From Tropicibacter alexandrii (GTDB taxonomy: Bacteria > Pseudomonadota > Alphaproteobacteria > Rhodobacterales > Rhodobacteraceae), in NCBI RefSeq assembly GCF_003667315.2, contig NZ_RCTZ02000005.1, forward strand, positions 124,001 through 188,000: DNA of 64,000 nucleotides, written 5' to 3'. Made by a program: the position numbers and the translations under genes. Of the stretch, positions 1 to 8,857 are shown one piece after another (the first letter of the stretch is position 1; each line of letters opens with the position of its first letter). Below the pieces are notes generated by a model. The model saw only the letters and a program-made list of their open reading frames with translations. It ran no database searches and had not been told where the DNA came from.

Positions 1-87
1 TGGGTGATCGCAGCGGGGGTGATGGTGACCGGGGCCTGTCCGGGAATGCTGAACATGGGATACCTCTTTGCCTCGCCCTCAATCTAG
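1..87 (+). CDS. C-terminal fragment of an unidentified, probably membrane protein
   Basis: The window opens inside a plus-strand reading frame that runs for 28 codons to a TAG stop at 85-87. The visible tail is small and hydrophobic (Gly, Ala, Val, Met rich) and ends in LFASPSI, which would suit the end of a membrane segment followed by a short tail. The start and most of the gene lie to the left of the window, so the family cannot be named. It converges on the SatD-like gene that follows on the other strand. Confidence 0.4.
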   Translation, partial: WVIAAGVMVTGACPGMLNMGYLFASPSI

Positions 88-122
88 GCGCTGTGGGGGA
101 TGATCTCAAGATGGCCGCGTCG

Positions 123-734
123 TCAGATCGCCTCCCAGGCGGTCAGCGCGGCGTCGAGCGCGGGAAAACCCGCCGCAGAAAGCGCTTGATCCACGGCTTG
201 GCGGCTGATGCCCAGTCGCGTGGCGGTCTCTGACGTCGGTCCGGCACCGGGTGGCAGGTGCTCCGCCACTGCGCGGGCCTGAGCCTGCGTCCACCCGCGC
301 GCGACGTGGTCCGCAAGGACGAAGGCCGCGTGTTGCGCGCCACCACGGGCATGGGCCATGCGCCGCTGCGGTCCCAACGTCGCCAGCAGCGCCGCCGAGC
401 GGGTGAAGGCCGGGCCATGGCCCCGGTCGAGCCGCGGCGTCGGGCCGTCCGGCAGAACGCCCTTGGACACGGCCAGTGCGATACAGCTGCCAAGCCGCTT
501 GTCCAGCCGCCGCAGCGCGGCCTGCACGTACAGCGCAGCCCTGAGGGCGTGCAGGGGTTGCGCCATGGCAAGCTGCCAACCTTGCGTGTCGCGTCGGCCA
601 AAGGCGCTGACCGCCGCATCCCAGCCCGCAATCCCTTTTGCCGCATGGGTCACCGCCAGCATCGCCGCCTCCCTTTCGGAGGCGGTCCAGCCCGTCGGGC
701 ACAGCAATGTTCCAGTCAGGACGGCAAGGCGCAT
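123..734 (-). CDS. SatD-like protein with C-terminal helix-turn-helix
   Basis: A protein of 203 residues. The N-terminus (MRLAVLTGTLL) followed by a region rich in Arg, Ala and Leu, then a C-terminal helix-turn-helix-like segment around residues 165-190 (TATRLGISRQAVDQAL), gives the layout of SatD-family proteins, which begin with a short VLTG strand and end in a MarR-like recognition helix. The call rests on architecture and a few motifs only, so the function is unknown; DNA binding is a reasonable inference. No other gene shares its transcription unit: the left neighbour converges on it and the SufT-like gene to the right on the same strand ends 50 bases before its start. Confidence 0.5.
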   Translation of the reverse strand: MRLAVLTGTLLCPTGWTASEREAAMLAVTHAAKGIAGWDAAVSAFGRRDTQGWQLAMAQPLHALRAALYVQAALRRLDKRLGSCIALAVSKGVLPDGPTPRLDRGHGPAFTRSAALLATLGPQRRMAHARGGAQHAAFVLADHVARGWTQAQARAVAEHLPPGAGPTSETATRLGISRQAVDQALSAAGFPALDAALTAWEAI

Positions 735-784
735 GCCACGACGATATCAACGCGATACCAAGTGCGCAAGCAAATGCGCTTGCG

Positions 785-1147
785 TCACATGAAGCCCAAT
801 TCCAACCGCGCCTCGTCGGACATCATGTCCATGCCCCAAGGCGGGTCCCACGTGATTTCCACGTCGACATGGCTGACGCCGGGAACCGGGCCGATCGCCT
901 CGGCCAGCCAGCCGGGCATTTCGCCAGCCACGGGGCAGCCGGGCGCAGTCAGGGTCATGATGACCCGCACCTCGCCGCCCTCGGAAATGTCGATCGTGTA
1001 GACCAGTCCGAGATCGTAGATATTTACGGGAATTTCCGGGTCGTAGACCGTGCGGCACGCCTCGACCACGGAGTCGTAGAGCGGGTGGTCGGTGCTGGAG
1101 GGCGCAATCAGCGGTGCACCTTCGAGCTGGGGGCTCTGTTCGGTCAT
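785..1147 (-). CDS. sufT: SufT-type (MIP18/DUF59) Fe-S cluster assembly protein
   Basis: A 120-residue protein of the DUF59/MIP18 family, involved in loading or maturing Fe-S clusters in the cytoplasm. Family hallmarks are VYDPEIPVNIYDLGLVY near residues 32-48 and the turn TLTAPGCPV with a conserved Cys near residue 70, followed by the C-terminal strand with ITWDPPWGMDMMS. The start at 1147 was chosen because it is preceded by AGAGGA eight bases upstream and because a longer reading frame runs back into the palindromic repeats. In many alphaproteobacteria such a gene sits at the end of a suf operon; here it stands downstream of the RimB-RimK fusion, from which the palindrome cluster separates it. 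Confidence 0.85.
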   Translation of the reverse strand: MTEQSPQLEGAPLIAPSSTDHPLYDSVVEACRTVYDPEIPVNIYDLGLVYTIDISEGGEVRVIMTLTAPGCPVAGEMPGWLAEAIGPVPGVSHVDVEITWDPPWGMDMMSDEARLELGFM

Positions 1148-1244
1148 GATGTCCTCTTCGCGAAATCCTGAGAGATTATATAGGATAACGGAGGGGAGGG
1201 GTAAAGCCCGCAAGGCGAAAACTGCGCTTGGGTGGGGGCGGGGG

Positions 1245-1339
1245 CAAGGCCCTTCGAAGGGCCTTGTGCCACGCGTCTTCGAAGACGCGTCCCAAGCGCC
1301 TTGCAAGGCGCTTGATCCAAGGCGCTTCGAAGCGCCTTG
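1245..1339. repeat. Cluster of four short perfect palindromes (TTCGAA family)
   Basis: Four perfect palindromes follow each other at 1245-1266, 1271-1290, 1293-1314 and 1318-1339. Three are centred on TTCGAA and one on TTGCAA; the arms differ but always stay complementary, and the outer flanks GGGGCAAGG and CCTTGCCCC are also inverted copies. A second cluster with the same build lies at 7504-7597. The cluster sits between the stop of the RimB-RimK gene and the sufT promoter region. It may act as a transcript-end or REP-like element. Confidence 0.85.
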
Positions 1340-1354
1340 CCCCCGGCTTTGCGG

Positions 1355-2767
1355 TCAGTCCTCGGCCTTGATGCGGCCGCGCACTGGGGCGGGGCGGACC
1401 TTGGACTCGATATGCTCGTAAAGCTTCTCGGCGATGTTCTTGTGCGTCGCGGTCTCGATCCCCTCGAGCCCCGGCGAGGAGTTGACCTCCAGCACCTTGG
1501 GCCCGGTTTCGGACCGCAACAGATCGACCCCGGCGAGGTTCAACTTAAACGCCCGCGCGGCGCGCAGCGCCGTGTCGCGCTCTTCCTTCGAGATGCGCAC
1601 CGAGGTCGCCGACCCCCCGCGATGCAGGTTGGAGCGGAAATCGCCCTCCGCCCCGGTGCGTTTCATCGAGGCCACGACCTTGCCGCCGACCACCAGACAG
1701 CGAATGTCCTCGCCCGCCGATTCCTTGACGAAATCCTGCACGAGGAAATTCGCCTTGAGCCCGCGAAAGGCGTCGATGACCGAGGCAGCAGCCTTTTTCG
1801 TCTCGGCCAGAACCACGCCCTTGCCCTGCGTCGATTCCAGCAGCTTCACGATCAATGGCGCCGTGCCCACCAGCCGCATCAGCGAATCCGTATCCTTGGG
1901 TGAGGCGGCAAAGGCCGTGTTGGGCATGCCGATCTTGTGCCGCGCCATCAGCTGGTGGGCGAAGAGTTTGTCGCGCGACGCACCGATCCCGTCCGAACCG
2001 TTGACGCAGAACACGCCGATCGTCTCGAACTGGCGGATCACGGCGGTGCCGTAGCTGGTAATGGACGCGCCGATGCGCGGAATCACCGCGTCGTAGCGGG
2101 GCAGGCGCTTGCCATCATAATGCACCTCGGGAGACAGGGAATTGATCGCCATGTAGCAGCGGGTGGTGTCGATCACCTCGACCGTGTGGCCGCGCGCCTC
2201 GCCCTCTTCGACCAGCCGCCGGGTCGAATAATTGTCCTCGCGCGACAGAACCGCCACCCGCAGTGAGCGGTTCGGCGCGGCCTGCCGGACGCGCGCGGTG
2301 TTGTAGACGTCATAGGACAGGCGCGGCTGCTGGAATCGGTCCGTGGCGACGATGGTGATGTGATCCTTCAGCGCCTCGCGCCCCAGCAGCATCCGCGAGG
2401 TCATCGACGAACGATCCGTCAGTGTCAGTTCGATCCGCCAGCTTTCCTCGCCCACGCGCAGGGTCGAGGCGATGACGTAGCGTTGCTCGCTTTCGCCATT
2501 GGACGAGGTCACGGTGCGGCGGTCGACGATGCGGGCCGAGCAGGGGATCACCAGATCCTCGCGCCCCGGGACCGGATGCACGGTAAAGCGCACCTTCGGC
2601 GCGCTCGACGGGCCGAAGGTCTCGATGTCGAATGCATGCAGGGCAGAGGTGCGCGCGCCGGTGTCGACCTTGGCGCGCAGCGCCGGAAGGCCCAAGTCGG
2701 GTAGCGACACCCATTCCTCCCATCCGAAACGGATCATGTCGGGGGTCTGCTCTGGGATGTCGGTCAT
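1355..2767 (-). CDS. rimK: RimB-like aspartic protease fused to RimK-type ATP-grasp ligase
   Basis: A 470-residue two-domain protein. Residues about 10-150 match the RimB / ATP-dependent zinc protease-like family: [13 protein letters not shown] (33-45) is its retropepsin-like active-site strand and RMLLGREAL (125-133) its second conserved strand. Residues about 170-460 form a RimK-type ATP-grasp ligase, with [26 protein letters not shown], a [11 protein letters not shown] metal/ATP end motif and a C-terminal helix. RimK adds glutamates to the C-terminus of ribosomal protein S6; RimB trims them, so the fusion joins writer and eraser in one chain. The ATG at 2767 is used because GGAG lies nine bases upstream; an in-frame ATG at 2779 is possible. 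A much longer frame upstream has no coding character. Confidence 0.85.
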   Translation of the reverse strand: MTDIPEQTPDMIRFGWEEWVSLPDLGLPALRAKVDTGARTSALHAFDIETFGPSSAPKVRFTVHPVPGREDLVIPCSARIVDRRTVTSSNGESEQRYVIASTLRVGEESWRIELTLTDRSSMTSRMLLGREALKDHITIVATDRFQQPRLSYDVYNTARVRQAAPNRSLRVAVLSREDNYSTRRLVEEGEARGHTVEVIDTTRCYMAINSLSPEVHYDGKRLPRYDAVIPRIGASITSYGTAVIRQFETIGVFCVNGSDGIGASRDKLFAHQLMARHKIGMPNTAFAASPKDTDSLMRLVGTAPLIVKLLESTQGKGVVLAETKKAAASVIDAFRGLKANFLVQDFVKESAGEDIRCLVVGGKVVASMKRTGAEGDFRSNLHRGGSATSVRISKEERDTALRAARAFKLNLAGVDLLRSETGPKVLEVNSSPGLEGIETATHKNIAEKLYEHIESKVRPAPVRGRIKAED

Positions 2768-3049
2768 GCGGGTCTCCATCAGGTGTTCAGGGCCTAGCAA
2801 GCCCGCTAAGCCGGGGCAAGGCCTCAGCCGGGGCAGGGCGGTCAGCACCAAGCTGGGTACAGACCGGCACGAATCGCACTGGGCAATTGATCGAAGTGTG
2901 GGCGGATGACGCGAAATCTCTGTGTCATTCTCGCAAAGGTCTAATATCCATGGACTCTTTCTCCTATGAGTGGAGCGTTGCCCAGTGATATAATGCGCGG
3001 ATAACCTTTTTCCCGCGCGACGCGCGCATCCATTGAAAGACGACGCTTG

Positions 3050-3400
3050 GTGTCCCAGCCGACCTTCCATTCTCCTGATATCTTGTCGACCTCCGGTGCC
3101 ACCGGCGACGATGCGCTCTTGCGGCTCGGCGCGGAACTCGTCGCGTGCCTGAATGACACGCAGGGGGGTGCGGCGCCCGAGATCGCGCTGAGCACCGCCA
3201 GTGCCTTGATCGAACGCGCGGCCTACTTGATGGCGCATCGCGCAGACGCCATGCCGGTGACGCGCCTCATGCTGATCGCGGCGCAACTGGACGACATCCG
3301 CCTGCAATCCGGCGCCACTCGGGCGCCAGGTAGCGGTCGGTCGGGGAAGGCGCGCTCAGCCGGGGCGGCTCACGCGGCGGAACCGACGGCTTTGCCATAG
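3050..3400 (+). CDS. Small hypothetical protein
   Basis: A 116-residue reading frame starting with GTG at 3050 (TTG at 3047 is an alternative). The middle, residues about 20-85, looks like a real helical protein ([47 protein letters not shown]), while the last 30 residues are low-complexity Ala/Gly/Arg. No family was recognised. Its end overlaps the end of the convergent deacetylase gene by 45 bases, so the C-terminal tail may be a run-on. No strong ribosome binding site is visible. Confidence 0.45.
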   Translation: MSQPTFHSPDILSTSGATGDDALLRLGAELVACLNDTQGGAAPEIALSTASALIERAAYLMAHRADAMPVTRLMLIAAQLDDIRLQSGATRAPGSGRSGKARSAGAAHAAEPTALP

Positions 3401-4132
3401 CGGCCAGCCCATCATCTGGCTGATCGGCAGGAATTTCAGCCCCCGTGTTGTCAGCGTGTCGAAGGTAGACGGCATCGCCTTGACCGTGCCCGACTGGATG
3501 TCGTGGCCGAGGATGATGGACCCGGATCGCGCGCCGCTGATGATGCGATTGGCGACGACGCTGGCGCCGGGGCGGCGCCAGTCCTGCGGATCGACGGACC
3601 ACAGGATCGTCGGCAGATTGCGGGCCTCGTACAGCATCAGGCGCTGACGCCGGCTGAACGCGCCGTAGGGCGGGCGGAAGGTCACCGGCGGGCGCCCGGT
3701 GATCTTGAAGATCGCATTCGAGGTCCGGTCGATCTGGTCGAGCACCGCGGCATCGGAATACTTCGCGAGGTTGGGATGCGACCATGAATGGTTGCCGATC
3801 TCGTGCCCCTCGTCGGCGATCCGCCGCACGAGGTCGGGCCAATTCACCACCCGGTTGCCGATCAGGTAAAAGCTCGCCCGGAGCCCGCGGGCCTTGAGCA
3901 TGTCCAGCAGCACCGGCGTCAATCTTGGATGTGGCCCATCGTCGAAGGTCATCGCCACCACGGGGGACGGGGTGCGGATCGCCATGACCGTGGCCGCGTC
4001 GCGCTGCGCGACATCCGCTGGCAAGGAAATGGTCGGTGCGGCCGAGGCTTCGGAGGCGAAAGGAAGGGCAAGCGCAGCGGTGGAAGCGGACAGAAATGTC
4101 CGGCGGCAGAAAACAGGCATTGGATAATCCAT
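3356..4132 (-). CDS. Secreted polysaccharide deacetylase (NodB domain)
   Basis: A 258-residue protein of carbohydrate esterase family 4. The N-terminus carries an export signal (CRRTFLSASTAALALP then an Ala-rich end near residue 32), so it acts in the periplasm or outside. NodB motifs are clear: TFDDGP at 62-67 (metal ligand Asp65), HEIGNHSWSHP with metal ligands His115 and His119, and RPPYGA after that. The family removes N-acetyl groups from chitin-like sugars, peptidoglycan or exopolysaccharide; the substrate here cannot be told. The ATG at 4132 or at 4120 could be used; both leave the signal peptide intact. It stands alone, convergent with the small hypothetical gene. Confidence 0.85.
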   Translation of the reverse strand: MDYPMPVFCRRTFLSASTAALALPFASEASAAPTISLPADVAQRDAATVMAIRTPSPVVAMTFDDGPHPRLTPVLLDMLKARGLRASFYLIGNRVVNWPDLVRRIADEGHEIGNHSWSHPNLAKYSDAAVLDQIDRTSNAIFKITGRPPVTFRPPYGAFSRRQRLMLYEARNLPTILWSVDPQDWRRPGASVVANRIISGARSGSIILGHDIQSGTVKAMPSTFDTLTTRGLKFLPISQMMGWPLWQSRRFRRVSRPG

Positions 4133-4364
4133 GGGCAGGTCAGGCAAGCAGTATGTGCCACATGACCTTTCTACCGCGTTGATGTTCAACCGATTCCCCC
4201 AACTGTTAAGGATTCGCCCAAGCTTGCGTGTCGATTCGATCACGCCGGTTTTGGCCGACGGAAAAAAATGCCGAATTTTGTCTGTCGAAAGCGCTTGACG
4301 GGGTCGGCCGTGGCCCATAAAAGCCCCCTCACGCCAAGGCCGATACGGTCTGGAACAGCAGCGA

Positions 4365-4441
4365 GCGGTTGTAGCTCAGTTGGTTAGAGTACCGGCCTGT
4401 CACGCCGGGGGTCGCGGGTTCGAGCCCCGTCAACCGCGCCA
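4365..4441 (+). tRNA. tRNA-Asp (GTC)
   Basis: A complete 77-base cloverleaf including the encoded CCA. The acceptor stem pairs GCGGTTG (4365-4371) with CAACCGC (4431-4437), the discriminator is G and the anticodon loop CCTGTCACG shows anticodon GTC. The T arm has GGTTCGAGCCC. An identical copy follows 36 bases downstream. The first base of the anticodon is G34, the position that is changed to queuosine and then glutamylated by GluQRS, encoded at 19.9 kb. Confidence 0.97.
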
Positions 4442-4477
4442 CCGCTGCTGTCCTGATCTGGTCTTGATGTGAAAAGC

Positions 4478-4554
4478 GCGGTTGTAGCTCAGTTGGTTAG
4501 AGTACCGGCCTGTCACGCCGGGGGTCGCGGGTTCGAGCCCCGTCAACCGCGCCA
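4478..4554 (+). tRNA. tRNA-Asp (GTC), second copy
   Basis: Identical in all 77 positions to the copy at 4365-4441, with the same acceptor stem, GTC anticodon and encoded CCA. The 36-base spacer differs from the flanks, so the pair looks like a tandem duplication probably transcribed together. Confidence 0.97.
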
Positions 4555-4861
4555 CTTCACCCCCCCCTCCAGTTTTTTGGACGTGTTACCAAGGTCCTGC
4601 ATGCGCCTTGGTCGGGGCGAGGTGGTTTCGGCGCGCGGGCGCGGAAACCTGTGTGAAAAAATCTTCAATTCTCCGGAACCCATTGAGCGGCGGCGCGTTA
4701 CGCCGATATCGTCAGGTATACCTGACTGGGTCTCTGTCGGGATTTCTGGCAAAAGACCCGTGGGCCCGGGCCGCGTGCAGTTCCCCAGATCGCACGGTGC
4801 CGAAGAAACCCCGCCAGAGGGTGGCCCTGCATGAAATGGCGCGATCAGGCGCCGTGCAAAT
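4555..4861. other. Intergenic stretch without a convincing gene
   Basis: About 300 bases between the second tRNA-Asp and the terminator of the DUF882 gene. Frames that cross it overlap the tRNA or have shadow-like composition. It holds a small inverted repeat, GTCAGGTATACCTGAC, at about 4711-4726, which could be a regulator site, but nothing else that can be named. Confidence 0.5.
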
Positions 4862-4862
4862 C

Positions 4863-4890
4863 AAAAAAGCGCCCCGCAAGGGACGCTTTA
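4863..4890 (-). terminator. Rho-independent terminator of the DUF882 gene
   Basis: On the minus strand the stem AAAGCGTCCC, loop TTGC and GGGGCGCTTT is followed by a run of T. It lies about 30 bases past the stop of the DUF882 gene. Confidence 0.85.
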
Positions 4891-4921
4891 CCATAGTCTC
4901 GGTCTGTTGCCGGGGGCTGTT

Positions 4922-5491
4922 TCAACCGCCCCAAGTACGGACGGGGCCGCAATCCATGTGGACGAAGTTCGACTTCGAATAGCGTCCGACGCCGCCGCCA
5001 CTGCAGGCGACCGCCGCCTTGGCCATCTGGTTGACCGAGCGCGACGACAGGCGAAGATCTGCCGCTTGCCCCCGCAGGTGGCGGGAATTCTTGGCCACGC
5101 CGCTCGAACGCGAGCGGAGCATGGCGTTCGTCTGCGGGCTGCGATAGCCCGAGATGAGCATGTAGGGTTCGCTCACATCCATCAGGTTGTGGGCCGCTGT
5201 CATGATGTCCAGCGTCCGGGTGTCGATGTTCAGCACCTGGTTGTTGCGCCAGTCGCGCATGAAATACGTGATTTCCTTGACCGCGTCGGCGATATATTCG
5301 CCCTCGATCCAGTAAATCATGTCGATGCGTTCGCCGGTCCGGCCGGAATACATGCGGATCCGGCGCACGTCACCGGCACCGCGCAGGAAGCCTGCGGCGT
5401 TCGAATAGGTCGGGGCGGCGGTGAGTGCGGTCGCGGCGAATGCGCCAAGCAAGCCGCGGCGTGTGAAGCCGCCCGAGAGTGTATCAGTCAT
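4922..5491 (-). CDS. DUF882 / YcbK-like murein endopeptidase, Tat-exported
   Basis: A 189-residue protein of the peptidase M15-like DUF882 family (YcbK/MepK type), which cuts peptide cross-links of peptidoglycan in the periplasm. The N-terminus has a twin-arginine signal (FTRRGLLGAFAATAL). The zinc-site motifs are present: SRHLRGQAAD with His138 and Asp145, and FVHMD with His178 near the end. ISGYRSPQTN precedes them as in the family. The start at 5491 leaves the twin-arginine motif at residues 10-11. It is transcribed divergently from the L,D-transpeptidase, an arrangement that fits their roles: one makes 3-3 cross-links and this family can cut them. Confidence 0.88.
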   Translation of the reverse strand: MTDTLSGGFTRRGLLGAFAATALTAAPTYSNAAGFLRGAGDVRRIRMYSGRTGERIDMIYWIEGEYIADAVKEITYFMRDWRNNQVLNIDTRTLDIMTAAHNLMDVSEPYMLISGYRSPQTNAMLRSRSSGVAKNSRHLRGQAADLRLSSRSVNQMAKAAVACSGGGVGRYSKSNFVHMDCGPVRTWGG

Positions 5492-5847
5492 GAGAGACCT
5501 GTCCCGTGGTCGCTGTTTACCTGTTTGCCGCACTGCTCAGCGCGGCTGTCGAATGCGCCCCATCCCGTGCGGTGTGTCCCGCGTCGGGGCAGGTGCGCCC
5601 TGCCATCTTTCCCCAGATGTCGGAACTTCTATGCCACGAATCGTGTTACCAAAAAAGCAAGATTTCGGACCGCTTGCGACAATCAAGGGGAAATGCGCAA
5701 GTTCCTGCTCAATGATCGGCCAACTGTGGCGCGCGCGCCCGTGGCCGCATCGTCGCACCCCTTGCGAGAAAGTGAGTGGACAGGAGCAGGCCGTTGAATA
5801 CAAAGTCTAATGACGTCAATACCACGCGCGAGAAAAGGGTTTTTTGC
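5492..5847. other. Divergent promoter region between two murein genes
   Basis: 356 bases separate the starts of the DUF882 gene (minus) and the L,D-transpeptidase gene (plus). No coding frame of quality was seen. Both promoters must lie here, but I could not point to clear -35/-10 pairs or an operator. Confidence 0.5.
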
Positions 5848-7494
5848 ATGAAGAAGAGATTTCACGACAGCGCGCGCCGGGCCCTGATGTCGGCGGTCGC
5901 CGTCAGTGTGCTGTCGCTTGGGCAGGCGGGCTTTGCCCAATCCGGGCCGAATGCCGGGAACGCGGCGCTGCTGAAAGTGACCGCATTCAAGCAGGCGGTC
6001 GCCGAATCCGTCGGTGAGGACGAGGGGATCGGCACCTTTTACCGCGCTCGGAATTTTGAACCGATCTGGACCAGCGGCTCGGATGAGGACCGCGCCCGGC
6101 GTCTTGCGCTGATCGAAGCCTTTGCCATGGCCGACGATCACGGTCTGCCGCGCGGCAAGTTCGACGCCGCCACGCTCAAGTCCCGCATGGCGCAGGCCCG
6201 CACCGGCCGCGATCGCGGCTTGCTGGAGCTGGAGCTGACCCGCACCTACCTGGAATTCGCTCATGACATTCAATCGGGCGTGCTGGAACCGGGCAAAATC
6301 GTCGATGGCATCAAGCGCGTGCTGCCGCGACGCAACGCCAATGAATTGCTGACACGTCTGGTCTCCGAGGACCCGCGCGCGGTGATGCGCTCGCTGCCGC
6401 CGTCGAGCCCGGAATATGCCCGCCTGCTGCGGGCAAAGCTGAAGCTGGAACATCGCATCGCCCGTGGGGGCTGGGGCCAGAAGGTGCCGGCCTCCAGCCT
6501 GCGCCCCGGTGACAGTGGCAACAGCGTGGTTGCGCTGCGCAACCGGCTGACCGCGATGGGCTACCTTCAGCCGTCGCTGACACAGACCTATGATGGTGCG
6601 ATCGAAGCCGCCGTGCGCGAGTTGCAGGAGGATATGGGGCTCGAACAAGACGGGATCGCCGGTGGCAACACCATGACGGCGATCAACACCGCGCCCGAGA
6701 CCCGGCTTCAATCGATCATGGTCGCGATGGAACGCGAACGCTGGCTGAACCTGCCCGAAGGGCTGGGCCAGCGTCACGTCAAGGTGAACCTCGTCAACTT
6801 CCACGCGCAGATCTTCGATGACGGCAAGCTGACCTTCCAGACCAAGTCGGTGATCGGCCAGCATCGCCCCACGCATGAGACGCCAGAATTCTCGGACGTG
6901 ATGGAACATATGGTCATCAACCCATCGTGGTGGGTGCCGCGTTCGATCATCGCCAGCGAATACCTGCCCGCGATGCGCGCCAACCCCTATGCGGCGGGCC
7001 ATCTGGAGGTCGTGGATGCCAGCGGGCGCGTGGTGCCGCGCAGCATCGGCTTCTCGCAATATTCGGGCCGTAACTTCCCGTTCAACATGCGCCAGCCCCC
7101 GGGCCCGAAGAATGCGCTTGGCTCGGTGAAGTTCATGTTCCCGAACAAGTACAATATCTACCTGCATGACACGCCGTCGCAGCACCTGTTCGCGCGCGAA
7201 GTGCGGACCTTCAGCCATGGTTGCGTGCGTCTCGACGATCCGCATGACTTTGCCTACGCGCTGCTGGCCAAACAGACGTCGGACCCCGAGGGGTATTTCC
7301 ACTCGATCCTGAACACGCGGCAGGAGACGCAGGTCGATCTCGTCGAGCCGGTGCCGGTTCACCTGATCTACCGGACGGCCTTCACCTCGGCCAAGGGTCA
7401 GATGAACTATCGCAACGATGTCTACGAGCGCGATGGCCAGTTGTGGCGCGCGTTGCAGCGCGAAGGCGTGGTCTTCCGCGCGGGCAACAGCTGA
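5848..7494 (+). CDS. Periplasmic L,D-transpeptidase (YcbB/LdtD type)
   Basis: A 548-residue exported protein. Signal peptide at residues 1-31 (MKKRF..., hydrophobic core, then GFAQS). A scaffold region is followed by a peptidoglycan-binding fold (SLRPGDSGNSVVALRNRL and QEDMGLEQDGIAGGNTM) and a YkuD catalytic domain with SHGCVRLDDP, catalytic Cys459. The upstream MVINPSWWVP is typical of the large YcbB-type enzymes, which form 3-3 cross-links in peptidoglycan and resist most beta-lactams. The ATG at 5848 has AAGGG about ten bases upstream and gives a normal signal peptide; a frame opening at 5776 is longer but unlikely. A cluster of TTCGAA palindromes follows the stop. Confidence 0.9.
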   Translation: MKKRFHDSARRALMSAVAVSVLSLGQAGFAQSGPNAGNAALLKVTAFKQAVAESVGEDEGIGTFYRARNFEPIWTSGSDEDRARRLALIEAFAMADDHGLPRGKFDAATLKSRMAQARTGRDRGLLELELTRTYLEFAHDIQSGVLEPGKIVDGIKRVLPRRNANELLTRLVSEDPRAVMRSLPPSSPEYARLLRAKLKLEHRIARGGWGQKVPASSLRPGDSGNSVVALRNRLTAMGYLQPSLTQTYDGAIEAAVRELQEDMGLEQDGIAGGNTMTAINTAPETRLQSIMVAMERERWLNLPEGLGQRHVKVNLVNFHAQIFDDGKLTFQTKSVIGQHRPTHETPEFSDVMEHMVINPSWWVPRSIIASEYLPAMRANPYAAGHLEVVDASGRVVPRSIGFSQYSGRNFPFNMRQPPGPKNALGSVKFMFPNKYNIYLHDTPSQHLFAREVRTFSHGCVRLDDPHDFAYALLAKQTSDPEGYFHSILNTRQETQVDLVEPVPVHLIYRTAFTSAKGQMNYRNDVYERDGQLWRALQREGVVFRAGNS

Positions 7495-7503
7495 GCAGCG
7501 GGG

Positions 7504-7597
7504 CAAGGCCTTTCGAAAGGCCTTGACTCCCACATCTCCGACCGGGCGAGTCAAGCGCCTTCGAAGGCGCTTGTTCAAGGCGCTTCGAAGCGCCTTG
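7504..7597. repeat. Second cluster of TTCGAA palindromes (three units)
   Basis: Perfect 22-base palindromes at 7504-7525, 7552-7573 and 7576-7597, all centred on TTCGAA. The last unit is identical to the last unit of the 1245-1339 cluster, and the outer flanks (GGGGCAAGG, CCTTGCCCCCGG) are the same. It begins nine bases after the L,D-transpeptidase stop, again at a gene end. Confidence 0.88.
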
Positions 7598-7730
7598 CCC
7601 CCGGTCGTCACCTCATCGACATTTATATACCGTATGCGCCCGGTGCGAGCTCTCGCAGCGGCGCCGTCATGTGGGCGGTTGTGATGGCCGCCCGATGGCC
7701 CTACATCCGGACCCAAAGAAGGAGAGCCGC

Positions 7731-8822
7731 ATGACCCATACGCTTGCCGAGATCGCCCGGGCCCTTGGTCTGCCGGTAGAGGGCGATGGCAGCCTGCCGA
7801 TCACGGCGGTTGCCGAACCGGCCTCGGCGGGGGCGCGCGACCTTGCGCTGGCGATGCGGCCCGATTTCGCCGAGGGCCTGCCCTCGGGCGGTGCGCAGGC
7901 GGCGATGATGTGGCAGGGGGCCGACTGGCAGGGCTACGGGCTGAAGGGGGCGATCCTCGCACCGCGCCCGCGTTTCGCCCTGTCGGGCCTGTCGGCGATG
8001 ATGGATCCGGGGCAGGGCTACGGGGCTGGCGTGCACCCGTCGGCGGTGATCGACCCCTCAGCGATGATCGGTGATGATGTCAGCATCGGACCCTTGGCCG
8101 TCGTCGCCGCCGGGGCGCGGATCGGCGACGGTGCCGTGATCGGTCCGCACTGCTTCGTTGGGCAGGATGTCCGGCTGGGCGCGGGGGCGGTACTGCACGC
8201 GGGCGTGCGACTGATGGCGCGTGTCGCGATCGGCGCGCGTTTCATCGCCCATCCCGGCGCGATTGTGGGCGGCGACGGGTTTTCCTTCGTCACGCCCGAG
8301 CCCTCGGGCGTCGAAAAGGCGCGGGCCACGCTCGGGGGCGAGAGCGCCGACAGCGCGCAGCCTTGGGCGCGGATCGCCAGCCTTGGTGCGGTGAGCGTGG
8401 GCGATGACGTCGAGATGGGCTGCAATGCCTGCGTCGACCGGGGCACGGTGCGCGACACCTTTGTCGGGGACGGCGTCAAGATCGACAACCTCGTGCAGAT
8501 CGGCCACAACGTCCGCATCGGACGCGACAGCATGATCTGCGCGGGTGCCGCGATCGCTGGCTCCAGCGTTCTGGGACGGAACGTGGTGGTGGGCGGTTGC
8601 GCGGGCATTTCCGACAATCTCCAGATCGGCGACCGCGTCATCCTTGGCGGCGGCACGATGGTCCTGTCCAACGTTCCGGAGGGCCGCGTGATGCTTGGCT
8701 ATCCGGCGATGAAGATGGACAGCCATATCGAAAGCTACAAGGGCCTGCGCCGCCTGCCGCGCCTGTTCCGCGACGTCGCCGAGCTCAAGAAAGCCGTTTC
8801 AAAACTGGTCGGCAGCGACTAA
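7731..8822 (+). CDS. lpxD: UDP-3-O-acylglucosamine N-acyltransferase
   Basis: A 363-residue LpxD: it transfers a 3-hydroxyacyl chain from acyl carrier protein to UDP-3-O-acyl-glucosamine in lipid A synthesis at the cytoplasmic side of the inner membrane. The N-terminal uridine-binding domain (residues 1-100) is followed by a left-handed beta-helix of hexapeptide repeats ([17 protein letters not shown] onwards), the catalytic His region [13 protein letters not shown] and the [13 protein letters not shown] turn, then a C-terminal helix. AAGGAG precedes the ATG. The gene is followed by a dedicated acyl carrier protein and a ketoacyl synthase rather than by lpxA/fabZ, so it may be a second or specialised lpxD. 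Confidence 0.9.
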   Translation: MTHTLAEIARALGLPVEGDGSLPITAVAEPASAGARDLALAMRPDFAEGLPSGGAQAAMMWQGADWQGYGLKGAILAPRPRFALSGLSAMMDPGQGYGAGVHPSAVIDPSAMIGDDVSIGPLAVVAAGARIGDGAVIGPHCFVGQDVRLGAGAVLHAGVRLMARVAIGARFIAHPGAIVGGDGFSFVTPEPSGVEKARATLGGESADSAQPWARIASLGAVSVGDDVEMGCNACVDRGTVRDTFVGDGVKIDNLVQIGHNVRIGRDSMICAGAAIAGSSVLGRNVVVGGCAGISDNLQIGDRVILGGGTMVLSNVPEGRVMLGYPAMKMDSHIESYKGLRRLPRLFRDVAELKKAVSKLVGSD

Positions 8823-8857
8823 ATCCTAGGCAGATCAGGTAGGTGGGACCCCAACAG

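Noticed and set aside
2768-3307. N-terminal extension of the RimB-RimK frame
   Set aside because: The extra residues have no protein-like pattern and a good ribosome binding site lies at the internal start.
4469-4834. Plus-strand frame starting next to the second tRNA-Asp
   Set aside because: It reads through the tRNA gene itself and has low-complexity composition.
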